From: Neorhizobium galegae bv. orientalis str. HAMBI 540
GTDB lineage: Bacteria; Pseudomonadota; Alphaproteobacteria; Rhizobiales; Rhizobiaceae
NCBI RefSeq assembly: GCF_000731315.1
Contig: NZ_HG938354.1
Span: 434,001 to 498,000, forward strand
Reading direction: 5' to 3'
Length of the DNA: 64,000 nt
The notes beneath the pieces are model-generated. The model was not told the DNA's origin. It saw only the letters and a program-made list of their open reading frames with translations, and ran no database searches. Below are positions 1-8,082 of this stretch, in pieces. The translations under genes were made by a program, and so were the position numbers. The stretch's first letter is position 1. Each line of letters starts with the position of its first letter.

Positions 1-20
1 AGGCGCCCAAGCGCGGCTGA
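1..20 (+). CDS. C-terminal end of an upstream gene (partial)
   Basis: The third frame reads Ala-Pro-Lys-Arg-Gly followed by TGA at 18-20, which could be the tail of the gene before the permease. In importer operons of this type that gene is usually the solute-binding protein, and none is present elsewhere in this operon. Only five codons are visible, so this rests on position and the presence of a stop; the identity is inference. Confidence 0.3.
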
Positions 21-32
21 TCCCGAACAATG

Positions 33-55
33 CCGGACGCTCTTTGAGCGTCCGG
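33..55 (+). other. Intercistronic hairpin before the permease gene
   Basis: A perfect inverted repeat: arms CCGGACGCTC (33-42) and GAGCGTCCGG (46-55) around a TTT loop. No T-run follows, so it is not a classic intrinsic terminator. Stable hairpins between a binding-protein gene and its permease genes often protect the upstream mRNA segment and let the binding protein be made in excess. That role is inferred from position, 24 bases upstream of the permease start. Confidence 0.6.
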
Positions 56-78
56 CTGGTGGAACAAGGAACACGACC

Positions 79-1026
79 GTGTCCCCGAACTATATAGCCA
101 AGCGGCTGGTGATGATCGTCTATACGCTCTTCATCGTATCGCTCATCGTTTTCGCCATCACCCAGATCCTGCCGGCCGATGCCGCCGTCATGATGCTGGG
201 TGAGAATGCGACACAGGACGCCCTCGCGGCGCTGCGGGAAAACATGGGGCTCAACGCCCCAGTGTGGCAGCAATATGCAACGTGGCTCGGCCACGTGCTG
301 CAGGGCAACCTCGGCACCTCGCTGCGCACCGGCCAGCCTGTCGGCCCGGTCATGTTCGAGGCGCTCGGCCGCTCGCTGCTTTTGGCCTTCCTGTCGATCG
401 GCCTGATGCTGGTTCTCGCCATTCCGCTCGGCATCATCGCCGCCGTCCGTCGCGGCAAGATCGCCGACATGGTCGTCAGCCTGATCTCCTATGCCGGGGT
501 GGCGCTTCCCGAATTCGTTACCGCGACCGTTGCCGTCCTCGTCTTTGCCGACCTGATGAAATGGTTGCCGCCGACCGGCTATGTGCCGCTCACCGAAAAT
601 TTTGCGGGCGGCATCGCCCATCTGGTCCTGCCGGTCTGCGTCATTTCGGTGATCCTGATCGCCCACGTCTCGCGGATGGTTCGCTCGGAACTCGTCGACG
701 TGCTGCACACCGATTATATCCGCGCCGCCCGGCTGAAGGGGATTTCGCGCGGACAGGTCCTTCGTCGCCACGCGCTACGCAATGCGCTGTTGCCGACCAT
801 CACCATCGTTGCGCTCGATGTGGGTTACCTGCTCGGCGGCGTCATCGTCGTCGAAGAGATCTTTGCCATTCCCGGCATTGGCCGCCAGCTGATCGTGGCG
901 ATCCAGGCGCGTGACCTGCCGGCCATCCAGGCTGGCGTGCTGATCATGGCGGCCACCTATTCGATCGTCAATTTCATCGCCGACATCCTCTATGCCTGGC
1001 TCGACAAGAGGATACAGTATGACTGA
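79..1026 (+). CDS. Peptide-type ABC transporter permease, DppB/OppB-like
   Basis: 315-residue inner-membrane permease of the DppB/OppB family, forming half of the channel of a peptide/nickel/opine-class importer. The N-terminal membrane helix, long periplasmic segment and later helices follow the family plan, and the cytoplasmic coupling (EAA) loop is visible around DYIRAARLKGIS. The start is GTG at 79, supported by AAGGA at 66-70. The last codons overlap the next permease through ATGACTGA, suggesting translational coupling. The substrate cannot be read from the permease; neighbours point to a peptide-like or modified amino-acid compound. Confidence 0.9.
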   Translation: MSPNYIAKRLVMIVYTLFIVSLIVFAITQILPADAAVMMLGENATQDALAALRENMGLNAPVWQQYATWLGHVLQGNLGTSLRTGQPVGPVMFEALGRSLLLAFLSIGLMLVLAIPLGIIAAVRRGKIADMVVSLISYAGVALPEFVTATVAVLVFADLMKWLPPTGYVPLTENFAGGIAHLVLPVCVISVILIAHVSRMVRSELVDVLHTDYIRAARLKGISRGQVLRRHALRNALLPTITIVALDVGYLLGGVIVVEEIFAIPGIGRQLIVAIQARDLPAIQAGVLIMAATYSIVNFIADILYAWLDKRIQYD

Positions 1027-1843
1027 TTTCATCAAACGCCTCCTGCGCACGCCGCAGGGCGCGATCGGCATGTTGCTTGTCCTGCTGGTGCTGGTCATCG
1101 TGCTGTTCGGACCAATGCTTGCGCCGCACGACCCGGACACTCTTGCGCCGCTTACGCGATACAAGGGGCCGAGCGCCGCCTATTGGCTGGGAACCGATCA
1201 ATACGGCCGCGACATCTTCAGCCGCCTGCTGATCGGCGCCCGCGCCACCGTGGTCATGGCCGTGCTCGCAACCATCGCCGGGACGCTGCTCGGCGCCTTC
1301 GTCGGCACCACCTCCGCCTTCCTCGGCGGCCGGGCGGACGAATTGATCATGCGCACGATCGATGCCGTCATGTCGATCCCGAGCCTGCTGTTTGCGCTTC
1401 TGGTGGTCAACCTCCTGGGCTCCAGCACGGTCAACGCGCTGATCGCCGTTGCCATCGCGTTTGCGCCGGGCATGGCCCGCATCACCCGCAGCGTCGCGCT
1501 GTCGGTGCGCAAGCAGGATTATGTCAATGCGGCGGTCGCCCGTGGCGAAAGCTCTGCCTATATCATCCTGCGGGAAATGCTGCCGAACGTCATCGCGCCG
1601 ATCATCGTCGAGATGACCATCCGCATCTCCTTTGCGGTCATGCTGTTTGCGACGCTCAGTTTTCTCGGCCTCGGCGCGCAGCCGCCGGCGGCCGAATGGG
1701 GCCTGATGGTCTCGGAGGCGCGCCGCTACATGCACCTGAGTGCCGGCATCCTGATCTGGCCGAGCGTGGCGATCGCCGTCGTCGCCGTTGGCTTCAACCT
1801 TCTGGGCGACGGTCTTCGCGATGCCCTCAATCCGCGAACCTGA
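1019..1843 (+). CDS. Peptide-type ABC transporter permease, DppC/OppC-like
   Basis: 274-residue partner permease of the DppC family. The N-terminal segment before the first helix, the LGTDQYGRDIFSRLLIGAR motif near residues 57-75 and the coupling loop DYVNAAVARGES are family hallmarks. An in-frame start exists further upstream at 992, but ATG at 1019 is preferred because it gives the usual MTDFIKRLL beginning and an 8-base overlap with the upstream permease. The ATPase gene begins 11 bases after its stop. It should form the heterodimeric channel with the 79-1026 product. Confidence 0.9.
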   Translation: MTDFIKRLLRTPQGAIGMLLVLLVLVIVLFGPMLAPHDPDTLAPLTRYKGPSAAYWLGTDQYGRDIFSRLLIGARATVVMAVLATIAGTLLGAFVGTTSAFLGGRADELIMRTIDAVMSIPSLLFALLVVNLLGSSTVNALIAVAIAFAPGMARITRSVALSVRKQDYVNAAVARGESSAYIILREMLPNVIAPIIVEMTIRISFAVMLFATLSFLGLGAQPPAAEWGLMVSEARRYMHLSAGILIWPSVAIAVVAVGFNLLGDGLRDALNPRT

Positions 1844-1853
1844 GGCCGCCATC

Positions 1854-3485
1854 ATGACGACAAAACCAGAAACTCCGGTTCTCGCGATCGAGAACTACTC
1901 ATTGGATTATGACACGGCCTCCGGCGTCTTCCATGCGCTCAAGAACATCGACCTTTCCGTCCACCGAGGCGAAATCCTCGGCCTGGTTGGTGAGTCCGGC
2001 TCCGGCAAGACCTCGCTTGCCTGGTCGATCATGCGCTATCTGCCCAAGAACGCCCGTGAACCGAGCGGCCGCATCCTGCTGAGCGGCGAGAACCTGCTCG
2101 AAAAGACCGATGCCCAGATCGAGGCCTTTCGCGGCCGGCGGATCAGCATGGTGTTCCAGGATCCCAGCACGTCGCTCAACCCGACCCTGTCGCTCGGCAC
2201 CCAGCTCGCCGAGGTGCTGGTCCGTCACCGCGGGCTGACACGACAGCAGGCCTGGAAGGAGGGCGAGGCGATGCTGGATCGCGTCGGTCTGAAGACACCG
2301 GCAGCGATGATGAACCGCATGCCGCACGAGGCATCGGGCGGCGAGAAGCAGCGCGTGGTCATCGCATCGGCGTTTGCGTGCAATCCCGAATGCATCATCT
2401 TCGACGAACCGACGACGGCGCTCGACGTCATCACCTCTTGCCAAATCCTCGACCTGTTCGTGGAACTGCAGGCCGAGACCGGTGTCGCCTCGCTCTACAT
2501 TTCCCACGATCTGGCGCTGGTGTCGCGCACGGCCAGCCGCGTCGCCGTCATCCGTCGCGGCGACATCGTCGAGCAGGGCGCGGTGCGCGATATCTTTGCC
2601 AATCCGCAGCAGGATTATACCCGCGAGCTGATCGCGGCGGTTCCCGATCCGGCCCGCAGGCTGGTCGGCGACATTGTCGTTGACACGGACAAGCCGCTGG
2701 TGCGTGTCGAAAACGTCAGCGTCCATTATGGCCGCAAGCCGTTTCTGGCAGCACTGACCGGCCGCGCCACCGAACGCGTTGCCGGCAACAATGCCATCAG
2801 CCTCAGCATCAATCCGGGAGAAATTCTCGGCATCGTCGGTGAATCCGGCTCCGGTAAATCGACCCTGGCGAAGGCGATGACCGGTCTCAACCGCTTCGAG
2901 GGCAAGATCTGGTTCGACGGTCGCGAGATCAGGAGCCTTGGCGACATGGACAATGCCTATCGCAAGGACGTGCAGATCATCTTCCAGCACCCCGACGCCT
3001 CGCTCAATCCCCGCCAGAAGATCAGCGAGATCCTGTCTCGGCCGCTCAAGCTGTTCGGGGACGCGTCTCATCTCGACCAGAAGGTCGGCGACATGCTGGA
3101 GCAGGTGCGCCTGCCGCGCACCCACGCCCAGCGGTATCCGCATCAGCTGTCGGGCGGCGAGAAACAGCGCGTGGCGATCGCCCGTGCGTTTGCCTCCAAG
3201 CCGAAATTGGTGATCTGCGACGAGATCACTTCGGCACTCGACGTGTCGGTGCAGGCGTCCATCGTCCAACTGCTGCTGGAACTGCAGAAGGCCAGCGGCA
3301 CCGCCTACCTGTTCATTACCCACGACCTCAACCTTATCCGCCAGATCGCCCACCGGATCGCCGTGATGTATCGCGGCAATCTCGTCGAGATCACACCGGC
3401 AGCTGACATCGATAGCCAGGATCGCGCCGAATATACCCGCCGCCTGATCGAGGCGGTGCCACGCGCGGCCGGCCAATACCTGTGA
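1854..3485 (+). CDS. Fused double ATPase of the peptide-type importer (DppD-DppF fusion)
   Basis: 543-residue cytoplasmic ATPase with two complete nucleotide-binding domains in one chain, as in GsiA/YejF-type proteins. Domain 1 has Walker A GESGSGKT at about residues 46-53, a signature read as ASGGEKQR and Walker B IIFDEP. Domain 2 has Walker A GESGSGKS, signature LSGGEKQR and Walker B VICDEI, where the usual DEP reads DEI. ATG at 1854 is chosen over an upstream in-frame ATG at 1788 because the latter lies inside the permease gene. It powers the permeases encoded just upstream. Confidence 0.9.
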   Translation: MTTKPETPVLAIENYSLDYDTASGVFHALKNIDLSVHRGEILGLVGESGSGKTSLAWSIMRYLPKNAREPSGRILLSGENLLEKTDAQIEAFRGRRISMVFQDPSTSLNPTLSLGTQLAEVLVRHRGLTRQQAWKEGEAMLDRVGLKTPAAMMNRMPHEASGGEKQRVVIASAFACNPECIIFDEPTTALDVITSCQILDLFVELQAETGVASLYISHDLALVSRTASRVAVIRRGDIVEQGAVRDIFANPQQDYTRELIAAVPDPARRLVGDIVVDTDKPLVRVENVSVHYGRKPFLAALTGRATERVAGNNAISLSINPGEILGIVGESGSGKSTLAKAMTGLNRFEGKIWFDGREIRSLGDMDNAYRKDVQIIFQHPDASLNPRQKISEILSRPLKLFGDASHLDQKVGDMLEQVRLPRTHAQRYPHQLSGGEKQRVAIARAFASKPKLVICDEITSALDVSVQASIVQLLLELQKASGTAYLFITHDLNLIRQIAHRIAVMYRGNLVEITPAADIDSQDRAEYTRRLIEAVPRAAGQYL

Positions 3486-3507
3486 CAATGCATCAAGGAG
3501 TATGACA

Positions 3508-4728
3508 ATGGACCCGAAATCCCTGGTGGATCGGATCGACGAAAAGGCTTGCCTCGATTTCCTGTCGAAGATGGTTCAGCACAAGAGCCATTCGGAAACC
3601 GATGGCGAGCGTGATCTTGCGCGCTACATGGCCGGCGAACTGGAAAAGATCGGGCTCGAAGCCGAATTGCAGCCGTTCGACGAAGGCCGCCGCTTCAACA
3701 CGATCGGACGCCTCAGGGGCACCGGCGGCGGCAAGAGCCTGCTGTTCAACGGCCATCTCGACACCAATCCGGTTACCGAAGGCTGGACGGTCGATCCCTA
3801 TGCCGGCCTCGTCGATGACAAGTTCATCTACGGTATCGGCGTGTCGAACATGAAGGCCGGCGATGCCGCCTATTTCTGCGCGGTCAAGACGTTGCTCGAT
3901 GCCGGCGTCAAGCTCAAGGGCGACGTTGTCCTGACCTTCGTGGTCGGCGAACTGCAGGGCGGCGTCGGCACGCTTGCTGCGATCAGACACGGCGTCAAGG
4001 CGGACTATTTTATCAACAGCGAACCGAGTGATCTCGTTGCCGTCACCATGCATGCGGCAGCTCTCAGCTATGTCATCGAGTTGACCGGCGACACGCGCCA
4101 TCTCTCCAAGCGCGAAGAGTCCGTCGATGCGATCGCGGCGGCTTGCGACATCATCCCGCGCATCAACGCCATGACCTTCAGCGGCGCCAGGAGCGACGTG
4201 CACCGGTCGATCAACCGCGGCCATGTCGGCGTCGTCCATGGTGCCCTCGGGCGCGGTTTCGAAGAATGGCGTCCGCCGCAGGTGGCAGATTTCGTCCGCC
4301 TCAAGGGCTCGTGCCGTTATGCGCCGGGGCAGACGCAGGAGGGCGTGCTGGCCGATCTCGAAAAGGAACTGGTGGCCCTCGAAGGCCGCTTCCCCGGCCT
4401 CAAGGCAAAGCTGGTTCCAGAGTTGATCGAGGGCCGCCCGCTGATGCCGCCCTTCGAGGTCTCGCCGACTTCGCGCATCGTCAAGTCGATCAATGCAGCC
4501 TATGAAGCCGTGCGCGGCGAGAAACAGCCGACCGGCGCGATCACGCCGACCCGGTTCTACGGTACCGATGCCGGCCATCTCTACAAGGAACTCGGCATGG
4601 AAGGGATCGTGTGCGGCCCCGGCGGCCGTTACAACACCATGCCCGACGAGCGTGTCGACATCGTCGACTATCTCGACATGATCCGCGTCTACATGCTGAC
4701 CATCCTCGATATCTGCGAGGTTGCCTGA
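3508..4728 (+). CDS. M20-fold (ArgE/DapE/CPG2-like) protein with substituted metal ligands
   Basis: 406-residue protein with the M20 layout: catalytic domain, dimerisation insert and return to the catalytic domain. The first ligand motif GHLDT is intact (His83, Asp85), as is SEPSD (Glu172). The bridging-Asp motif (usually DMKGG) reads SNMKAG, giving Asn114. The catalytic EE pair reads GELQGG, so Glu148 remains but the second Glu is Leu149. The terminal His motif reads NTMPDE, putting Thr377 at the His place. Three of five classical zinc ligands are therefore replaced. The start at 3508 has AAGGAG at 3495-3500 with 7-base spacing; ATG at 3502 would be too close. Activity as an ordinary zinc deacylase is doubtful; it may be a specialised amidohydrolase or binding protein for the imported compound. 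Confidence 0.8.
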   Translation: MDPKSLVDRIDEKACLDFLSKMVQHKSHSETDGERDLARYMAGELEKIGLEAELQPFDEGRRFNTIGRLRGTGGGKSLLFNGHLDTNPVTEGWTVDPYAGLVDDKFIYGIGVSNMKAGDAAYFCAVKTLLDAGVKLKGDVVLTFVVGELQGGVGTLAAIRHGVKADYFINSEPSDLVAVTMHAAALSYVIELTGDTRHLSKREESVDAIAAACDIIPRINAMTFSGARSDVHRSINRGHVGVVHGALGRGFEEWRPPQVADFVRLKGSCRYAPGQTQEGVLADLEKELVALEGRFPGLKAKLVPELIEGRPLMPPFEVSPTSRIVKSINAAYEAVRGEKQPTGAITPTRFYGTDAGHLYKELGMEGIVCGPGGRYNTMPDERVDIVDYLDMIRVYMLTILDICEVA

Positions 4729-4730
4729 CC

Positions 4731-5888
4731 ATGTTCTCCCGGGCGGAATTCGATCGCCGTATCGCACGCGCCCGGGACGCCATGGCATCCGCCGGCGCCG
4801 ATCTGCTACTCGTCGATAGCGGCGAGCTGCTGGCCTGGCTGACCGGCTACACCGTCTCCGAAACCATGTACCGCGCCGCCTTTTTGCCGCGCGAGGGCGA
4901 TGCCTGGTTCACGCTGCGGGCGCTGGACGAGGCGCCCTGCCGGGAAAAGAGCTGGATTTCCGACGTGGTCGGCTTCGCCGATACCGACGAAGCGCAAGCG
5001 GCCGTCGCGGCAAGCATCCGCGAGCGCCGGTTTGCCGATGCGCGCATCGGCCTCGACACCAATTCCTACAGCATGAGCGCTGCAACGTTCATGCGGCTTT
5101 CAGCGCTGCTGCCGGATGCGAGCTTCATTCCCATGCCGGGGCTCAGCGACAGCCTGCGCTGGGTCAAATCGGACGAGGAGATTGCCGTCCTCCGTCAGGC
5201 ATCTGCAATCGCCGACAAGGCGATGCTGGAGATCGCAAGGCAGGCTCGTCCGGGAATGACCACCCGCGATGCGGCGGCGATCGCCTCGCAGGTCTTCCTG
5301 CGTGAAGGTGCCGATACCGGCGAAGTCGGCCCGGTCGTCAAGGCCACCGGCAGCCACGAATTTCTGCACGGTGCGTTCAAGACCGAAACGATCACGGAGG
5401 GCGACATCCTGCATGTCGAACTCATTCCGCGCGTTGGAAACTATGGCGCCCGCATGATGCGGCCGGTCGTGGTCGGGGAGCCGTCGGCGACCCTCAATGC
5501 GGCTGCCGAAAAGCTCGTCGCCCTGCAGGACCGCCAGATCGCCGCGATGAAGCCCGGTGCCGTCGCTCGCGATATCGATGCCATCATGCGGCAGGGTGCG
5601 CTGGACGCGCATCTGCGGCCGACATACGAGAACGTGACGGCTTATACATTGGGCCTCTATACCCGCACGCCGCGCACCAGCGACTTTTCGAGGGTTTTCC
5701 TGCCGACATCCCATTGGGTTCTGCAAGAAGGCATGGTCTTCCATCTTTATGCGACGGCGCAGGGACTCGGGTTCAGCGAGACCGTGGCCGTCGGAGCGGA
5801 TGGAGGTGTCCGCCTGACGACCAGCCCGCGATGTGTTCTGACAGGTCTCGGCAAGCATCCATTCGAGCAGACGCTCTCGGGGTCATAG
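4731..5888 (+). CDS. M24-fold protein, creatinase/ectoine-hydrolase-like, metal site degenerate
   Basis: 385-residue pita-bread protein with the N-terminal creatinase-like domain (about 1-150) and C-terminal M24 domain. By eye alignment the five metal ligands of aminopeptidase P/MetAP read Glu230 (for Asp, HVEL), Ala240 (for Asp, NYGA), a Thr306-Leu307 region (for His), Tyr340 (for Glu, FHLY) and Glu350 (kept). This resembles metal-independent creatinase and ectoine hydrolase rather than a peptidase; His209/His213 in GSHEFLHG could provide chemistry. It starts 2 bases after the M20-fold gene, so the two are co-made. Probable role: hydrolysis of a C-N bond in the imported substrate; substrate unknown. 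Confidence 0.75.
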   Translation: MFSRAEFDRRIARARDAMASAGADLLLVDSGELLAWLTGYTVSETMYRAAFLPREGDAWFTLRALDEAPCREKSWISDVVGFADTDEAQAAVAASIRERRFADARIGLDTNSYSMSAATFMRLSALLPDASFIPMPGLSDSLRWVKSDEEIAVLRQASAIADKAMLEIARQARPGMTTRDAAAIASQVFLREGADTGEVGPVVKATGSHEFLHGAFKTETITEGDILHVELIPRVGNYGARMMRPVVVGEPSATLNAAAEKLVALQDRQIAAMKPGAVARDIDAIMRQGALDAHLRPTYENVTAYTLGLYTRTPRTSDFSRVFLPTSHWVLQEGMVFHLYATAQGLGFSETVAVGADGGVRLTTSPRCVLTGLGKHPFEQTLSGS

Positions 5889-6124
5889 AACCCCCGCGCC
5901 TTCTGCGCCGCGCCTGGCCACTTGATGTGGGCGCTCGCGAGTCCGGGGCGCCATCGTGTTCGGCGCGAACAGCCTCTCCAGGCGCGAGCCGCAAAACGCT
6001 AATGCACGCACATTTGGACCTCACCTCCATACGCCGCGCAATGCTCCGTTGCGGCCGGTCTTTTGGCGCCCGAGAATCTTCGGCATCTGGACTTGACAAT
6101 TCTCAGCTAGGACATCAATCTAGC

Positions 6125-6140
6125 AACTAAGATATCAGTT
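6125..6140. promoter_or_regulatory. Imperfect palindrome, candidate GntR operator
   Basis: AACTAAGATATCAGTT: six of eight positions pair, with AACT/AGTT outer arms. It sits 11 bases upstream of the GntR start, in the A+T-rich part of a 263-base gap (5889-6151) that otherwise shows no gene. GntR/FCD regulators commonly bind palindromes at their own promoter. The assignment is positional inference. Confidence 0.4.
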
Positions 6141-6151
6141 GGTGAATAGAT

Positions 6152-6934
6152 ATGTCTGAAGTCGTGCAGATTCCTGCTCTTCCCCTTGAGGAATTGCTCC
6201 GGCCGTTCCTGATGGAAGGCACGGGCAATACGACCAACAAGGTTTATCGCCTGCTGCGGCAGCTCATCGTCGAAGTCAGGCTGCTTCCCGGCCGCGCCCT
6301 TCCCGAAAAGGAGGTCGCCGCGATCCTGCATGTCAGCAAGACGCCGGTGCGTGAGGCAATCATCCGTCTTTCGGAAGAGGGCCTGATCAAGGTCGTCCCG
6401 CAAGGGGGCACGTTTGTCGCGACGATCGAGGTGCAGCGTTACATCGAGGCCTGCTTTATCCGGTTCCGCCTGGAGGCGGGGGCTGCAGCCGAAGCGGCCA
6501 AGCGCCACACGTTCGAGGATCTCGGCCGCCTGGAACTATTGCTGAACCAGCAGATCGAAGCCGTCGAGAGCGAGGACTACACCAGCTTCTTTGAACTGGA
6601 CGAGAGCTTTCACAAGGCGATCTTTGCGGCGGCGCGCCTCAGCGGCGTCTGGTCTTTCGTCAATCAGGCGAAGGGGGAAATCGACCGCATGCGTCATCTG
6701 AAGATGGTGTTCGGGGTGCGCCGCACCGGCGAGGTCATCGACGAACATCGTGCCATTGTCGAGGCCATCGGGGCTGCGTCCCCGGATGCCGCGGTGGCGG
6801 CGATGACCCGGCATCTGGGTTCGTTGGAAAGCAAGATCACGGAGCTTTCAAAAGATCCGAAGCTGTGGAGCTACATCGAATCCATCAATGCAACCACGAC
6901 GGAAAAACGGAGGCCGCGGCGCAGTCTGACCTGA
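6152..6934 (+). CDS. GntR-family transcriptional regulator, FCD subfamily
   Basis: 260-residue regulator. The N-terminal winged helix (about residues 25-90) contains LPEKEVAAILHVSKTPVREAI, the typical GntR recognition region. The C-terminal FCD domain shows the metal/effector residues in DESFHKAIF, DEHRAIVEAI and MTRHL. FCD regulators of uronate and sugar-acid genes (UxuR/ExuR-type) repress until a pathway intermediate binds. It is the first gene of the CUT1 importer locus, 27 bases before the ATPase gene, so it probably controls its own operon. The ribosome-binding site is weak (GGTG at 6141-6144). Confidence 0.9.
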   Translation: MSEVVQIPALPLEELLRPFLMEGTGNTTNKVYRLLRQLIVEVRLLPGRALPEKEVAAILHVSKTPVREAIIRLSEEGLIKVVPQGGTFVATIEVQRYIEACFIRFRLEAGAAAEAAKRHTFEDLGRLELLLNQQIEAVESEDYTSFFELDESFHKAIFAAARLSGVWSFVNQAKGEIDRMRHLKMVFGVRRTGEVIDEHRAIVEAIGAASPDAAVAAMTRHLGSLESKITELSKDPKLWSYIESINATTTEKRRPRRSLT

Positions 6935-6961
6935 AGGCGGACGCAGCGGGAGGAAAGTGAA

Positions 6962-8077
6962 ATGTCTGCAGTGGAATTGAACGACGTAGTGAAACGCTAC
7001 GGCGCACTCGAAGTCGTGCATTCTATCGATCTGTCGGTGGTGCAGGGAGAATTCGTCGTCCTGGTGGGCCCGTCGGGCTGCGGCAAGTCGACAACGCTGC
7101 GCATGGTCGCCGGGCTTGAGGATATCTCCGGCGGCACGATCTCCATCGGTGGGCGCGTCGTCAACCGCATGGCGCCCAAGGATCGTGATGTCGCGATGGT
7201 CTTCCAGAATTATGCGCTCTACCCGCACCTCAATGTCGCGGAAAATATCGCCTTCGGCCTGCGCGTCCGCGGCGAGAAGAACGCAGTCGTCGAGGCAGCC
7301 GTCAGCGAGGCGGCGACGATCCTCGATCTCACGCCCTACCTGAAGCGCAAGCCGGCGGACCTTTCCGGTGGTCAAAGACAGCGGGTGGCGATGGGACGCG
7401 CGATCGTGCGCAAGCCAAGGGTCTTCCTCTTCGACGAACCGCTTTCGAACCTCGACGCCAAGTTGCGCACCCAGATGCGCGCCGAAATCCGCCGGCTGCA
7501 CAACCGGATGGGCGTCACCAGCATCTACGTGACCCACGACCAGGTGGAGGCCATGACGCTCGCCGACCGTATCGTGGTGATGAATAGCGGCCGCGTCGAG
7601 CAGGTGGGCTCTCCCATGGAGCTTTTTCTCAATCCGGCGAATGCCTTCGTCGCGAGCTTCCTGGGCTCGCCGCCCATGAACCTGCTGAAAGCGACCGTGA
7701 CCGCTGCGAACGGCGTGGCCGTCGCACGGATCGACGGGACCGATGACAATCCGGCGCAACTGACGCTCCCCGCCTGGAGCGCCGCGGCCCTCGACGCGGG
7801 CCAGCGCATTCTCGTCGGTCTGCGGCCGGAGCATCTGGAGATCGAGACGGGCACGGTCGCGGATGTCCAGAACATCCCGACGACAGTCGATCTCGTCGAG
7901 CCACTTGGTTCCGAAGCCCTGCTGCATTGCCGGATCGCCGGTCAGCCGGTCGTCGCCAAGGTCGACACGCCGTCCGATGTCCAGAAGCTCGCCGAGATCC
8001 GGCAGTTGCTGATGCCGACCGACAGGCTTCACATTTTCGACCTGGAAACCGGCCGGGCCGTCAACGGCCGTTCGTGA
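6962..8077 (+). CDS. CUT1 sugar ABC transporter ATPase (UgpC/MsmK/AlgS-like)
   Basis: 371-residue ATPase with Walker A GPSGCGKST at residues 36-44, Q-loop FQNYALYPHL, signature LSGGQRQRVAMGR, Walker B VFLFDEP, the H-loop His and a C-terminal OB-fold (TOBE) region from about residue 240. These features are those of the MalK/UgpC group of oligosaccharide importers. The RBS GGAGGAAAG lies just before the start. It lies directly before two permease genes and a binding-protein gene, so the importer is complete with its own ATPase. Confidence 0.93.
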   Translation: MSAVELNDVVKRYGALEVVHSIDLSVVQGEFVVLVGPSGCGKSTTLRMVAGLEDISGGTISIGGRVVNRMAPKDRDVAMVFQNYALYPHLNVAENIAFGLRVRGEKNAVVEAAVSEAATILDLTPYLKRKPADLSGGQRQRVAMGRAIVRKPRVFLFDEPLSNLDAKLRTQMRAEIRRLHNRMGVTSIYVTHDQVEAMTLADRIVVMNSGRVEQVGSPMELFLNPANAFVASFLGSPPMNLLKATVTAANGVAVARIDGTDDNPAQLTLPAWSAAALDAGQRILVGLRPEHLEIETGTVADVQNIPTTVDLVEPLGSEALLHCRIAGQPVVAKVDTPSDVQKLAEIRQLLMPTDRLHIFDLETGRAVNGRS

Positions 8078-8082
8078 GGTGG

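Noticed and set aside
974..1855. Long open frame on the minus strand opposite the DppC-like gene
   Set aside because: Composition is Arg/Asp/His-rich with no motif, as expected for the antisense frame of a high-GC gene; the plus-strand permease is unmistakable.
1899..3488. 529-codon minus-strand frame opposite the fused ATPase
   Set aside because: Mirror frame of a GC-rich gene; no recognisable domain and no ribosome-binding site.
6093..6133. TTGACA (6093-6098) with TAAGAT (6128-6133) as a sigma-70 promoter
   Set aside because: The spacing is 29 bases; with correct 17-base spacing the -10 would be CAATCT, a poor match.
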